From Cloeon dipterum (Eukaryota > Arthropoda > Insecta > Ephemeroptera > Baetidae), in the NCBI RefSeq assembly GCF_949628265.1, contig NC_088786.1, forward strand, positions 34,803,681 through 34,867,680: a stretch of 64,000 nucleotides of DNA, written 5' to 3'. The translations under genes were made by a program, and so were the position numbers. How positions within the stretch are numbered: position 1 is the first letter of the stretch; each line of letters opens with the position of its first letter. Below are positions 37,677 through 51,264 of the stretch, in pieces. Under the pieces are notes generated by a model, which did not search any database, was not told the origin of the DNA, and was given only the letters and a program-made list of their open reading frames with translations.

Positions 37677-38782
37677 ATTTTTATAAATAAATTATTGCTT
37701 TGCCATATTAATATTTACGCATTTATTGCTATAGATCCTTCTAACAATTAATTACATCAGACTCGCACTCACTAAAACCATCACAGCACCAGACCTGTCC
37801 TGAAAAATATTCCAATTAAAAATTATTTACCAGCTGAGTTTGAGTGAAGCAGGGGACAAAACTGGCTGCAAATGTTCATTGGCAATGTTTTCTGTTCAAT
37901 CAGCGCCCCGTGATAAATTGCACGGCGCGCTGACTGACAGCTGTGAAATGAAAAAAGGGTTTAAAGAGCGGCGCAGCTCGTTGATTCATCGCGGCAGCGG
38001 CCGACTGTGCCAATATGCACGGCGTGTATAATACAATTTCGCTCTCGCATGTTCCACAGCGCCGCGAATGGCTTGCATACAACCGAAGAATGCACACGTC
38101 AATCAGGCAGCCAGCAAATGGAAACTAATTCAGCTGAAATCAACTGCCAGCAATCAATTTTTCTTTGTCCCGCGCGTCGCCACGGGCGTGATATTTTCCA
38201 TTAAGTTGTCACAATTTGTGAATAAGCAAATGAGTGTGTTGAAAAGGGCATGTTGGAATGAGTTTTTTTTTTTGTTCATCAAATCGAGCAACAGATTCTG
38301 CGGATATGTTTATTTTTTAACCTTTGTTCCAGCAAAATCTAATGGAAAAGTAGATCTGGAAAAAGCAATTATGATTTTGTAATTTAGTGACTTGCATCAA
38401 CTTTTTCAATTGTGATTTTTTCATAGCTTCTCCCAAAATGCGGCAGGTCAAGGCTTTGGAGTCTGCTACTTTGTTAAATAAATCGCACTAGATCAATTTT
38501 TATAAAATAAAAATGTTAAATGTTTTTTTAAATTTTTCTGAGATGGCTTTATTATTCAAAAGATTCCATTTATTTGTTACCTTTCAAAAAAATGATCGCA
38601 GGGAAGGCATATTTGTAATAGACAAAAATCTCTGCAGCTCTGGATTTTTCGTCAAATAATCTCATGCCCAGCGCGACTTACTATATCCGCAGGGCTTTAT
38701 TTGCATCCAATTTCGAAATTTGCATCCTTGTGTAGACCGCTGAAACAGGGTGAATAATTCTGATTCAGATTTTTTTTTTTAT
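37677..38782. other. Non-coding stretch with one GC-rich island
   Basis: An island lies at about 37850-38200; the rest is AT-rich. No gene is seen. Confidence 0.35.
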
Positions 38783-39170
38783 TTTCTGCGTAATTTAAAA
38801 AAACAGCGTCCTATTGAACTTAACCATATTTTGTCCTGGTAGCGGAAAAATTGCGCAACTTTCAACAACCAAACGCGAATATCTTTGTTGCAAGAAAAGG
38901 GAAACAATCCATTCTACAATGAATATTACGTAATTGTTGAATGATGCGCAAATTTACCGCGACCAGGATGATTTGTATGAATAAAGAGCACGAAATAACT
39001 CGTAATAGAACAAAAATGTACTAAGACTCGCTGCAATTAACTCAATTTCAGAATTCTGAATTGGTTAGCAAAATTCTGAAATCGGTTTTTTTCTGCGTAG
39101 TATTAAAAAACAGCGTCCTATTGAACTAAACAATATTTTTATGAAAATAGTGCATGAAATAACTCTAAAA
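38783..39170 (+). repeat. Direct duplication, one copy interrupted by a palindromic insertion
   Basis: A segment starting TTTTCTGCGTA and including AACAGCGTCCTATTGAAC occurs at 38783-38833 plus 38969-39010 and again at 39089-39170. The second copy runs uninterrupted from ATATTTTT to ATGAAAATAG. The first is split at that point by 135 bp. Confidence 0.75.
38834..38968. mobile_element. Family D palindromic insertion (135 bp)
   Basis: The ends are TCCTGGT and ACCAGGA. The arms (TCCTGGTAGCGG..TTGCGCAAC..TTCAACAA and the inverted equivalent) are about 38 bp with several mismatches around a loop of about 60 bp. Flanking ATTTTG and ATTTG words may be a worn target duplication. One arm recurs at 25519-25560, so this is a dispersed family. 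The transposon class is not determined. Confidence 0.7.
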
Positions 39171-40596
39171 TCAACCGATTTCTATTATGATAACCTTGGA
39201 AATCAATTTTCATTTACAAATGATTAAGTAACAACTAAAAATAAATCATTCTCCCTTGAAAATATAATTAGTGATTTTATCGAATATTTATTAATATTCC
39301 AAAGGACCGATATGAGTTGGGAGTTGGCAATGGTTTTTATTTATCCGGATCATGCTGCTCATTTGGAGAATTTGAAATAGGCCGCGTTCCATGTTACTCT
39401 AGAAACCAGTTGTTATTGATTTCCCTTGTAAACGATGCATCAATCCGATTGTAAGCAAATAAAATATGTGATACGTGGGGCTGTGCTCGCAAATAGTGCG
39501 CTCCACGAGGATGTAGAACAGAGTGTGAAACACAAATGTTGCGCGCAGGGCAATAAAAATAGCAGGAGAGAAAAAGTTTCTCCCCCAGCTCATTTCTCAC
39601 CATGATTGCATTCCGCAAGAATAAATTTATTTGGCAAATAACACACAGAGAGAAGTCCGCTTTTTTGCATGGGTGCGAGCTAGCATAAATCATGGCGCGC
39701 GCAGTTTTGTTTTTTATGCGTCATTTGAGCTGTTACTTGCAATGGTAATTTATGTCCGACCATTGGCAATAAATAATCAAAGCAGAAAAGTAATAAAAAG
39801 TGGCGGCGGCAGTGGCTGTTTTGTTGGCCCATGGGGCAGACCAGCCAGCCAGGCAGCGCTGTAAATTATTAGTCTCATTAAAATTTTTGATACATGGCCT
39901 CGGATGTCATATAGCGTCGCACCGCATACATCATCGCGCGCGGCCACTGAGTGATGTAGCTTTTTGCTCCCCCGCGTGCCCGGCTTTGCCTCTGATCCCG
40001 GCACATACACCCACACCCACACACACTTCAAAATTCACCCCCTCGGCCCGCGCGCGGACCGTGCCCAAGAACAAATGGCAGATTGTAGCCAATCTACGCG
40101 GCAGGCACGTCATATTTCAGGCGGCAAGTTGGCTGCCTAATAAAGGCGGCTCGCGATGAAAAACGGCCGAGCAGCCGCTGAAATATTGTTGTCCTGGCGC
40201 TAAATAAAAAAGCTGCTGGCTGGCTGGCTGGCTCGCTTCTTGGCTTTTCGCGCCCGCCGCCGCCGCCGCTGAGAGAGGAAGGAAGAGGCTTCTGCTCGAA
40301 TGCAAATGCGTCTGCAGCTACAATAACGAATGCTCCGCCGCAGGAAGATGGGCCAAATTTACGAGGTCGCTCTCCATTCATAAATTATCTCGCCCCGCGT
40401 GCCGCGCGCCTTTCCAAATTTTATATTCATTGTCGGCGAGTTCGTTGTTCTGGAAGCGTTTAAAGAGTGCGACTTGCAACCCCGGCTATTCGAAAATATG
40501 TATTGTGGGGCGCTTTTTATATTCACTCTGGGACGTCTAGTGCAGAAGATGGGTTCAAAAATATTACCATATAATTTTTAAATATTCATGGAATTG
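39171..40596. other. Non-coding stretch with one GC-rich island
   Basis: An island lies at about 39400-40540, with CACACCCACACACAC near 40005, (CTGG)4-5 at about 40215-40233 and a CCGCCGCCGCCGC run near 40257. Frames across it (up to 119 aa) are low-complexity and overlap on both strands. No gene is supported. Confidence 0.35.
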
Positions 40597-41021
40597 ACCA
40601 GTTGCATAAACCCTTAGTTATTAAAGCCGCCAACAGATAGCGCAACCACAGACTTCCTTAAAAATTTTGTTTTAAGCGGTTTTAAGGCATTTCCGCTGCG
40701 ATTTCAGACTCAATCTAGCTATTTTGCTTTTTTTAATTAATTTGCTAATTTTTGATGTGCTGAAAACCAAAATCGGTTCAGCCATTCGCCGTAGAAACGT
40801 TGGAAAAGAATTTTTTTATTTCAAAAAATAGTTTTTCACAATTCTACGGCGATTGGCTGAACCGATTTTGGTTTTCAGCACGTCAAAAATTAGCAAATTA
40901 ATTGAAGAATGCACAGTAGCTAGATTGAGTCTGAAATCGCAGTGGAAGTGCCTTAAAATCGAAAGTCTACGGTGGTGCCATCTGTTGGCGACTTCGAACA
41001 CTTAGGGTTTATGCAACTGGT
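40597..41021. mobile_element. Family B palindromic MITE, copy 4 (425 bp)
   Basis: ACCAGTTGCATAAACCC at the left and GCAACTGGT at the right, with AATT abutting both ends at one base distance. The arm motif is altered (CAACAGATAGCGC left, GGTGCCATCTGTTGGCG right). It is very similar to copy 5, including the GCGGTTTTAAGGC stretch. Confidence 0.9.
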
Positions 41022-44000
41022 GAATTTTGAAAAAAAATTAGTTATAATTATTCCGTTTAATTATCAGGCATTTAGCATAGACAAATCTTTTTTAAGAGAA
41101 AGGCACGCCTCACCAGATAGTTTTGAGTCATGTCTAGAAAAATCAACGAAATTACCTGTTATCTGTCTACACTTAAAGAATCTTCGTCTATGAAATTCGT
41201 CAAAATTATAACTTGAGTGGCTTCTTTAGCACTATTTTTTAAATTTATTTTGCAAATTAAATTAAAAACGTGCATAGGATTTCTCCCGCTGAGCCCTAAA
41301 AATTGAGGAACGTCGGTTAAGGTTGTCTTTTTTCATCGGTTTGTGCATTTTAAACCCAAAACATTATTTTTAAATATTTAATTGCCCTCGAAGTGAGTCC
41401 CAAGCCTGTTTGAAATTTTCAGCGTTATGTTTCCTTTTTTCGTGCAATAATTTTCCTCATTAAATCATGAAAAACGTTATAACTTATTTTTGCAGGTATC
41501 ATAATAAGCCAAATTTTCTACGAAAATTCAGAAATGCACTGCATGACTCATCTTGATCTCCCCTCTTAAATATAAAATTGTAAGGGGTGCATGCCTATTT
41601 TAAATAATTAAAATAAAAAATTCATATGCATTGCCAACAATAGGCACTTCCCTAGAGTTTTGCTTCAATTTTTTCCGTCGTTAATATTGATTTCCTGTTA
41701 TGGAGGAACAAAAGCATCGGTTTCGGGCAGTGCACTTGTTCCTCTGCTTGTCGTCTCGCCAATTCATCAGCAGCCAAGAGAAACAAACAAGGGGCCGGGG
41801 CAGTTAGTCAATCTCTCTCTCTCTGTGAACGCGCGCGCGTGGTGATAAATCACAGTCATTACTTAGCGCGAACAAAAGAGTCGTCGTGTCTGACGGGGCG
41901 GGCGGCGCGATGATGAGGGAAATAATAATGAAAAGGTCATGGGGGTGCGCGCGCGCGGAGCCGAGAATTATGATTTATTGCACATCCTTTTGCGTTAAAA
42001 ATGTAAAAATAATGACATTGCTTATCTATCATCGCTCAGCCAGGCTAATACACCCTGTGTCTTATACCCGTCTCCTAGCTCGTCATTTCTCACCCCGCCG
42101 CTGCTGCCGCCGTCGCTGCTCTCTCTTTCTCTCTGACGCGGAGTTCGTATATAGTGAGTGGAGGCGGCGGCGGCAGCGGCGGTGGCGGCGGCGGGCTATG
42201 ATAAATGACGTACTCCCAGTAATTGCCTTCTAAGTTATGGCTTATAGCGGCTATGAAATATGGTATCGCTCCACACGCAATTACTAGCGGGTTATTTATC
42301 TTGTTGGCTGCCTCTTTCTCTCTCTCTTCTCTCTCTCCTGCGACCAAAAAATGCTGAGAGAGGGTGAAAGCACTGCTCTGCCCCTCTCGACGGGGAAAAG
42401 GGATGGTGCGCTCGGGCCCGCCCCCATTGGATATTCATAATCGTGCGTGAGAAAAGTGGCACCTTGAAATCTGCAAAGCGACAGGGAGGGAGGGAGGAGA
42501 CGCCGCATCATCCCTCGCACCGAAATCAAAAGTTCGTCGTGCTCTCGTCCAGGGATTTTTGCAAATCTAATTATTATTAAAAAAATAAAAATGCTAGACC
42601 TGCGAGACGAACGAGTGCAAATTTACGAGTTGGCTCGGCTCCCTGTGAGGGCGGGCGAGTAATTTTTAATTTACGACAGCCAATCGAGCCTCCCTTTTGG
42701 GAGAAAGAAAAATGAATGGGCAAGCGGCGTAAAAATGTGAAATATGAGAATCGAGACCGGCCTGAAATTAAAACCAGAGCGAGGATAAATAATAAAACTC
42801 ATTAATATTCCGACACGCGGCTGCTGCACGCAGCAATCTTATAGTATATTTCTTGTTGTGCCGCTCCTTTCTCTCTCTCTCGTGTCTCGCGCGCGCCCGC
42901 GATTATTTACAACGGCTGGTGGGAAAGTGAAAGCAGGCCATTTTTCATTTTGACTCCTCTTTTCTTTCTTTCTGCACAACGTGGCGCGGCATATCACTTT
43001 ATCCAAGTTAAGCCATTTTTCTCCACCGCCACAACTTCTTCTCACTTTTCTCTTCCTCTCGCGTGTGACAGCGCTGAAAAGGATGGCGTTTTCATGCCGA
43101 CGCAGACAGGAAGGAGGAGGACGCGGTTTTGGCCAAATTTCGCCTTGTCGCCTCGCTGTTTTTTGCTCGGCAACACCAGCAAGGACCAGCCAACACTCAC
43201 ACACAATCCGCCAGGGGAAATGGAAGTTTTGCATTGCTTGCGAATTCTTCTGCAAATGTAATCAGACACGTGGATTGACACGGTTATAACTCAACGCCCA
43301 AGTTTAGGTCGTTAATTGTGTTTTCTTAATAAAGAATATTATTTACTGGGAAAAATCAAGTTAAATATTTTTTTTGCTTTTAAAATCCTTGTTTCAGTGA
43401 CTCCCTGAGGAAACCTAGCAGCTATTGTTTTTCGGATTTTCTCCATATTTTAAATACATTCTATATATATTTCCGCATAAGTCTAGAATTTCCCCTAGTG
43501 TAACAACCCTGACGACCGAAAAAAGTTCCACTCAGAAGGCCAGAAAGCTGAATCAGCATGTCGGAGGAGACGCGCGCGTGGTGCGAATTTGACTGACATC
43601 GCATGCCGGCGAGTAGTCTTATAAACGTCTGAGCGCAGTCTTAGCGAAAGAGTTTTACAATGACGTGTTAAGATCCAATTTTCATGACTGCGGCTGCACG
43701 TTATCAAATAGAGACGTGAGTGTGATTAATGTGCGGGCGATCGTTCTTCAGGCCAGCGAGCGGGCGGGCGGGCGGGCGGCTGAGTGAGTGACGGCTCGCC
43801 GGATCCCCTTGCTGCGTGCGACGGCGGCAACCCGCAGAGCAAATGTGCCAACTTGATTGCATAACGCAACACACGAGCGGCCGCAGACGCCCTCGCCCAG
43901 CACCGGATAAACGCTTTCAGTTCCAGATCAGCGCCGACCCAAATTGGCTCCCAACCCGAATCTCCGTCAGCTGACACTGTGCTTTGGTTTTAATTTAATC

Positions 44001-46753
44001 ACACTGCTGCTGCATTGATTCGTCATCGATTTCGATTAGTCACTGCGGAATGGATGGGATTGAAAACCACTTCAGACTTTACTGCACGAGTGTGTTTGTG
44101 TTTATTCAGATTCAATTTCAAAATTTGCCATTGGAAAGGTGACAGAAATTAATTATCATTTCCATAGCTTCTTTAAGAGCTTTTGTACGGTTCAAGGTCT
44201 AAATTTTTCTGAGCAGACTAACACGTAAAATTTGTTATTGTGAACAAATTTTATCTCCCTTTCAAACTTCACTTCATTTTGTATTATTAAAATTGTTTTT
44301 CTGTTTTGAAAATAAGAAAAGAATAGAAGAAAAACCAAGAAATTGAATCGGTTTTCTGATTATCATCCGCATTGTTTGTTTATCGCTTACTTTTTGTACT
44401 ATTTTAAACGTTACAGAGCCCAGAAAAAAACCTCTCTGGATATTTATTTACATTTTTCAGGTTGTTCAAAATGACATATCAATTGGGTTGTCTTTTAAAC
44501 AGTGTCTACAAATAAAAATTGAGCCAATCAGCGTCGTTGAGGAAAGCCTTGGCTGCTCTCTCCGATTTGTGAGTGTTCTCTTGCAGTTAAATCGGTTTAA
44601 ATAAACTCCTAATGTGTTTCTTCGAAGTCTTAGACCATCTGCCTCTCGAACCAGGATGTCACCGACGGAATTTATCATATTCAAGAGTGCAAAGCAAAAA
44701 AATGACTTTGAAAGAAGCAGCGAAATTTTGTAAAAAAATGATTAATTTTAAGATTAAGTGTTGCACGCATATTCTGCGTTTTAATAATTAATTAATGTGT
44801 TTCTTCCATTGTCAATCGATAGGCCAACTCTTTAGCTGCAAGTAGACACCAAACAATCGGTTGCACGAGTATCGGTAGCAGAACAAAGAGAAATATACGA
44901 GAGAAATTTAACCTGGGAGGAAAAATGCGTTCTTGGCGACCTTTCTGAGAGCGCTTATCTCTGTTTAAGGTCTCTAGTTTTAAAATTTAACTGTTTAAAA
45001 AGCGAATTTAAATTACCAAACCGTTGTCCTGCCTTTTAAATGTCAGCAGGATTTGCATTTTTACCCAATATTTCGCATTTTCACAACTGACGCGGATTGA
45101 TTAGCAGAAATGTTGAAATTGCCGGTAAAAATAAAGATTTATCAACGTTTTTCAGTTTTGTTGGAAAGCCAGTTAATCGAGATCATCACAGCCCTGCCAA
45201 AAACTTTCAAGGATTCTTGCTCTATAATTAATTTTCTGTTAAAATTAAAAAAGAAAAAGAGAATGAATTTTGTCAAAAACCGCACACGTCATTGGTCGTT
45301 CTGGTATATTGGAATTCGGTTTCTGACAGCGTGAAAGTAGAAAAGCGTTTGGTATAGAATGGGCGAGTCGTTTTTCGCACGCGCCAAATTGGCAAAGCAG
45401 CGCGCGGAAAAGCGTTGCGCAGCCGAGCGGGGCTGTCATTTATTTTCATTGTCGAGAGTGGTGGGTGAGTTGTCGTCATCTGTTGGGCGTAATTCATCTC
45501 TGTCAGAGAGAGTATTTTTCCCTCTTGACCCTGCGCGCCGCATGAAAATAGCTAGGCGGCGGTGAAAAATGATAAAAGAGCAGCCAGGCGGTGATAAATG
45601 AGCGGCGCGATGAAAAAAGACGAAAATTACTCGAGCCGCGTGTCATCATCAAAATTATTGTCGTGTCCGAAGCCATTATGTCACACACTGTCGCTTTCAT
45701 ACACACACACACACCCGCTCGCGAATTCGCCGATAGTGCGGATATATAAATTAATGAATGAGCGCCATCAATTATTTTTAACCATTCCCCAGATACAGAC
45801 ATAAAATGCGGAATTAAATTTATAATTTGATGCGTGTCTCCAGCCGCATTATTTCACGGGCAATAAAATGTTATGCGCTGCTGAAATATTTATTTGCACA
45901 TTATAATTGTGCGCGCTCGCGTTTGATGTGGTCGTGACACCACAAGGGAAAATGGAAATAATTATTACTGTTATTGCCGTGTCGCACCGCAAAAATTACT
46001 CGCGCGGCACTGCGCTGCGTTGTGAAAACAACACGTTCGCCTGTCAAATGCATCCAACCCCTTTTTGATAACGCCAAACACCGCATTTTTCGTGTGCACG
46101 CGTTTTTCCACACAAAATTTTTTATTACGCGCCGCGCTGTTTGTGTGAGTGAGTGTGTTATTTTCGCTTTTAAATATGTACACGCAACATCACGAAACAA
46201 CATGCATTATTATTATTACCCTCTGCTGTTGGCCTCGTTTTCGTTGCTGCCTGTAAATTTGTAATGGCGATTCAACAATTTTATCGTGTTTTTTCACGAG
46301 TTGTTTGCCCGTTCGCAGAACAACCAACCGTGTTATCTGATGCTGTTTTTGTCACACCTAAATCGTTGCAGAACATTGCCCGCGTCGAGAGCTCTCTGCA
46401 GTGAAACTTGATTCGCCAAATGAATCGCTAATGCGGCAAAGTACTCATCGGCAGGGCTGTGAATTTCAGACGATCACGATCGACAATATTTTCTGAGATT
46501 CCAATCGCAACGCGGTGTCACCGAATGAACACGAATCGCAAAATTTCAGCTTGAAACCGCCAAAAAACTGGCTAAATATTTTTAGGAAAACGTGCAATGC
46601 TCAGCACAGAATTTTGCAAACATGACTGTCGTGTTTTTTCAATACATTAACTCTAGATTTATGGTTTTTAATTGGAAATGAGACTGTATACTAATTGTTG
46701 CGAGATTCTTTGTAAAACACTTACAAAAATTTAGAAGCGTAACCCCAAGATAA
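41022..46753. other. Non-coding stretch with several GC-rich islands
   Basis: No gene is supported. Islands lie at about 41690-43260, 43540-44050 and 45360-46470. The first has CT/GA-rich patches (41812-41822, about 42115-42135, 42310-42335, 42870) and GGCGGCGGC runs near 42165. A G4-type run lies at 43762-43776 and a (CA)7-8 run near 45699. Frames up to 138 aa are arginine/serine-rich and overlap on both strands. Confidence 0.35.
43762..43776 (+). other. G-quadruplex-type G run
   Basis: Four GGG blocks are separated by single C loops, followed by another CGG. This meets the usual G3-N1-7 quadruplex pattern with the shortest possible loops. A weaker relative with three GGG blocks and one GG lies at 59783-59796. 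Confidence 0.6.
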
Positions 46754-47165
46754 AAAATTAGAGCACAACTTGTCAAGAGGTTAATCCTGCCTCATTTTGA
46801 CTATGGTGATATTGTGTATTGTGAATTAACTAAGCTACAGATATTGCAGAACAATGAAATTCATTGTATTTATTATGTTAAACGTGGACAAAAACTTTCT
46901 GCTCTCTATAAAAAATGTCAAATATTAAATGTAGTCGATAGGAGAAATCTACACGTGTTATAGTGCAGACAGAAAAAAATTGTCCGCCTTATCTGTGCCC
47001 TTTAGTAACCACAATTTATACGATGTTAACCTTTTTGGCAGGACAAGAGCGCATCGAATGAAACTGCTGGCCCCGTTTGTAAGTCTTGAAGTGCCCGAAA
47101 ACTATTTTTACAGTTCAAAGTTACTGCCTGTGGAACAACTTCCCACCGAATTTGTGTCTCAATGA
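46754..47165 (+). pseudogene. Decayed non-LTR retrotransposon reverse-transcriptase tail
   Basis: Codons from 46754 read VKRLILPHFDYGDIVY, then KLQILQN and VVDRRNLHVL, ending at TAG (46961-46963). The frame shifts by one, and 46980-47165 continues with FGRTRAHRMKLLAP and EQLPTEFVSQ. The order (LILPHFDY..D.VY, LQ..QN, RR.LH, R.RTR.H..K, LP.E) is that of the region after the reverse-transcriptase core in CR1/Jockey-like LINEs. The 5' part is missing. A stop, a frameshift and lost residues show it is dead. AATAAAG near 47281 and an A-rich stretch may mark its 3' end. Confidence 0.7.
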
Positions 47166-47318
47166 AAACTAAAGTGCTTTCAAGGAATTTTTAAGAGAAC
47201 AGTTCTTCAAGAAATATTGAACCACATTTGTGTTCAAACTGAATTTATTTTGTCTGGGGCAAAATAGCCCTGCAGAACCATAATAAAGATTAATTTGAAA
47301 CTAAAAAGTTTGCAATTG

Positions 47319-47742
47319 ACCAGTTGCATAAACCCTTAGTTATTAAAACCGCCAACAGATGGCGCAACCACAGACTTTCTTAAAAATTTTGTTTTAAGCG
47401 GTTTTAAGGCATTTCCGCTACGATTTCAGACTCAATCTAGCTATTTTGCTTTTTTTAAATTAATTTGCTTTTTTTGACGTGCTGAAAACCAAAATCGGTT
47501 CAGCCATTCGCCGTAGAAACGTTGGAAAAGATTTTTTTATTTCAAAAAATAGTTTTTCACGATTCTACGGCGATTGGCTGAACCGATTTTGGTTTTCAGC
47601 ACGTCAAAAAATAGCAAATTAATTGAAGAATGCACAGTAGCTAGATTGAGTCTGAAATCGCAGCGGAAGTGCCTTAAAATCGAAAGTCTACGGTGGTGCC
47701 ATCTGTTGGCGGCTTCGAACACTTACAGTTTATGCAACTGGT
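47319..47742. mobile_element. Family B palindromic MITE, copy 5 (424 bp)
   Basis: It lies directly after the LINE relic. ACCAGTTGCATAAACCC at the left and TATGCAACTGGT at the right, with AATT abutting both ends. The arm motifs are CAACAGATGGCGCAAC and GGTGCCATCTGTTGGCGG. It is close to copy 4 in sequence. Confidence 0.92.
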
Positions 47743-50700
47743 GAATTTAGTGGGATAGAAAATCTCAAATAGTTTTTGTCCATTTTTAAAATTATGGTAA
47801 ATTGCAGTGATCAGGAATTCAAGAGCACTAGTCAATAGCATCGTTTTATTAGACAACCTGTCCCTCTTAAATAACAAAAAAAAAAAAAATATCGTACCAT
47901 GAACAATATTATTTATTCTTCGAGAATAACAAAAGGAATATCCAAAAATGCTTTTAGAACCATCCAATACGCACTGAGCCATAAGTGATGCGTTAAAACC
48001 AGCTTAAAACTGTCTAAATTGATTAACGAAACCGTCTAAAAACGACTGTCTTGCTTCAAAATTTCTAGACACAGGCGAGATGGTGTTATATATATCTTGA
48101 AAATTATTAAAACTAATAACTAATCAAGTATATGAGTCAAGATCCACCAAAGTTATTGAAAAACTGCTTTTTTTGTTTCTTCAGTCTAAATTTTTATTAT
48201 TTCTGAATGCGAACAGTCAATTTTTACAGAGCTGTGTTGTTTACACAATCAAAGAAATTAGGAACAACACATAAAAGCCGGTCGTTTTGCGAATATCATT
48301 GTACATACATTTTGAATGAAGTAGCGAGAGCGCAAATGCAATTACGAAAACACCCCTTACTGAGAGCAAACCACTTCACAACGACAACAACGAAACGGCA
48401 CACCTTGCCATTACAACAGAAATTAGCAGCATAAAGTGTACATGCACGACAAACATACACACACACACAAACCACTTGAGTTCACGCTGCGCGAAAACAG
48501 GAAATGGCGTGTGTGTGTGTGTTCAGTACCTCAAAAGAGCACGACAACAGCAGCAGCCAGCTACAACAAAGGACACACACACGCATTGCATACACTCTGC
48601 GCCGAGAGCCCGTTTTATATACGCGATACGAATTTCGCTCCGCTTTCTCTGCCACACACGCGGCATTTTCTCTTTCTCTCTGTCTCTCGCAAGGCTCGCT
48701 CACTTCAGAGGAAAAGGGCAGGAGGCGAAAAAATCCGAGTTGACGCGCGTGGTTGTGCTGATGACAAATTGGGGTTAAAAGTTTTAATTAACCCTTTCTT
48801 TCTGGCTGACGGCTCGGTTGTAAGGTAGACATTAAAAGGGTTGTAGACGAGCAGGAAAGAAAAAAGCTGTTAATTTACATGTCACGACCGGAATCTGACA
48901 TCATCATCATCTCGCACAGTCGCTCTCGCTTTGTACTCGGCGAGCTCTTGAGGCAGGGAGGCTCAAAAACACTTTCGCTCCGACAGATTTATGAATAATT
49001 TTGTACAGGAACCACAGATTTATTTGAATTTCGAAAACAATTATTCAGTTGATTAAATCAGTGCAAGATTAATGCAATGTTTATTATATTTTACGAAAGG
49101 AAATTCAAGAAAATCTTTTATTTATATTTCCTAATTCAGATTCATCGTTAAATAGCGATTAAGTTTTTGGTTTGTTTCTTCCCTCTATTAGATTGTGGGC
49201 ACTTGTCGCTACGCCTAGTAGAAATACCAAATTTTGGGACAGTGCCAGTAATTGTAATAGGTGGCAGTGCAAAGGCGAATTGTATTAAATGATCTGACCC
49301 GAACAACGGGGTAACGAATAATTGTTTTGATTTGTGAAAGTCTGAATTGCTGATTTATTCTTGTGATTTGTAATAGTAATTTAGCCTGTTAATTATAGTT
49401 AAATTCTACGATTATTGCCACGCCAAGTCCAAAATAAAGTAAGATGAACATAAAAGGACTAAAAGCTGCCCTTGTATAATTACTGCTCCTCGATACTCTC
49501 AAGATATTTCCAAAAAAAGCCATATTTAAGAAAAAAATTATGCTAATAATGCAAATATCTTTTAATTCCAAAATAGCCGCGTGACGTACATATATTTTTT
49601 GTTTTATTATACCGCTTAAAATTCTGACCTAAAAATTATCATTTTGTTGCATTTTAAATTAAATCTCCCCATTTAATTTACTGCTTAGTGCATTGTTAAA
49701 TATTTTAAAAGCGAATATCAAGCCGTGTTAATTCAATATTGTTCAAAGCAAAGAGATTTCCTCACTTTGCGCCGCTCTCGCTGGGCTCGGTGGCTCTTTC
49801 TCTTTTGTGAGCGCGCGCGCGTATATGTCGCGAATAACGGCGCAGAAAAGAGCCAGCCTGACAGCGGCGGCGGAGGAAGGAAATGAGTCTGTCGGGGGTG
49901 GTTGTAAAAGAGAAGAGGTGGTCCAGCGTGAACGTCAAGGAATCTGACATAATGTCACTTACAGAACCGCGCGCCCGGCCGCCCTCGCCCTGCCACCCGC
50001 CAGCCTGCCCACCGTGTTATTATTTTATTTCCAGCCTAATGAAAGCGGACACGTGGTTCGCCCCTTCCGAGGGGCAATTAAAAGCACTCTCTCTCTCTCT
50101 CGCAGCCGTGACTTTCAATCCCTGCCCACGCACTGAAGACGGAAAACTTTTCGTTTCGTGCCGAGGAGTTTTGATTCAATTCGGTCGGCGCCGTGTGTGT
50201 GTGTTATCAAAAATTTGTGCGCTGGTAAATCATCCGCGAGCAGCTTTTACGACACGCAGAACACATTACCGGCGAAGAGTGCGGCCGTAAAAGAGAGCAG
50301 AAGCCGCGAAAATAGGCTTGTGCGCAACAAGAATACAGATCGTCATCATCAATTTCTCGGGGTATGTGCATGAAAAAGCATTGAGTGACTTAAGAGCGGC
50401 AATAACTTTTTATGGCGGCGTATTGATATCTGCGCTGCGTGTCTATTATTATGAAAAAAAGCGGCGGGTGCGACGCGCAGTCATTTGAGACCATAAGTAT
50501 TAGATTATGGCCGCGAGTTTTCGTATATACACGTTCACTTTGCAAAGAACTCTCACCGAAAAATGTTTCCCTCGCACATGGAGGCGGGCAGGCAGTTCCC
50601 CGAGGAGGTTAAAAAGTACGGCACTATAGAAAAGACTGCGGCGGCGGTGGTGGCGGCGGCAAGAGAGCTCTTTACAGCCACAAGATATGCCCGCGTGAGC

Positions 50701-51264
50701 CAGAGAGTATGCAACCCGCTTATCACCAGCAGTATCAAGTGTTTGCCGCCTCTTATTCGCTCATAGAAAAGACAAGCCTCCCGGGACACTGCAAACTCTC
50801 CGCGCACGCCGAGCCAAATTGCACTTTAGATAGCAAGCCGCACCGAAATTTGCTGCTCTATTCTTCCATATCGACTCGCGGAATGTCTGCTTTATCGACT
50901 TCTTATGCCCGACCGTTTTAACTCACGACTCTCTGCTAATAGCGAAATTGCTCTTAAACAAGGAAGCCGAAAAGCGGTTACTTCTATGATAGCGATTACT
51001 GAAACGAATCAGAGATTTTTTTTTTAAATTGAGATAATTTTCCAACTTTAACCAGTAAGTTAAAGGTTTGGTTGATCATTCTTTTTGGATCTTAACATCA
51101 ACGTAAAAACTAGGAAATAATTTTTTTCAACTACAGTCTTTAAAAATATTGAGCCCATTAATCTCCAAATTTTCTAAGTAAGCTTGCCACAGCCTAGAGA
51201 TTGATTAAATTTGAATGAGGTGTCTGATAAATTTATCCTTACTTCAAATTTATTATTTCAACAC
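47743..51264. other. Non-coding stretch with two GC-rich islands
   Basis: Islands lie at about 48200-48990 and 49750-50940. They contain CA runs near 48458 and 48575, a (TG)6 run near 48507 and a (CT)6 run near 50087. No gene is supported; frames of 100-135 aa overlap one another on both strands. Confidence 0.35.

Noticed and set aside
42839..43255. 138-aa frame on - (and overlapping + frames) in a GC-rich island
   Set aside because: Arginine-rich and overlapped by frames on the other strand, with no domain; long frames are expected by chance in GC-rich DNA.
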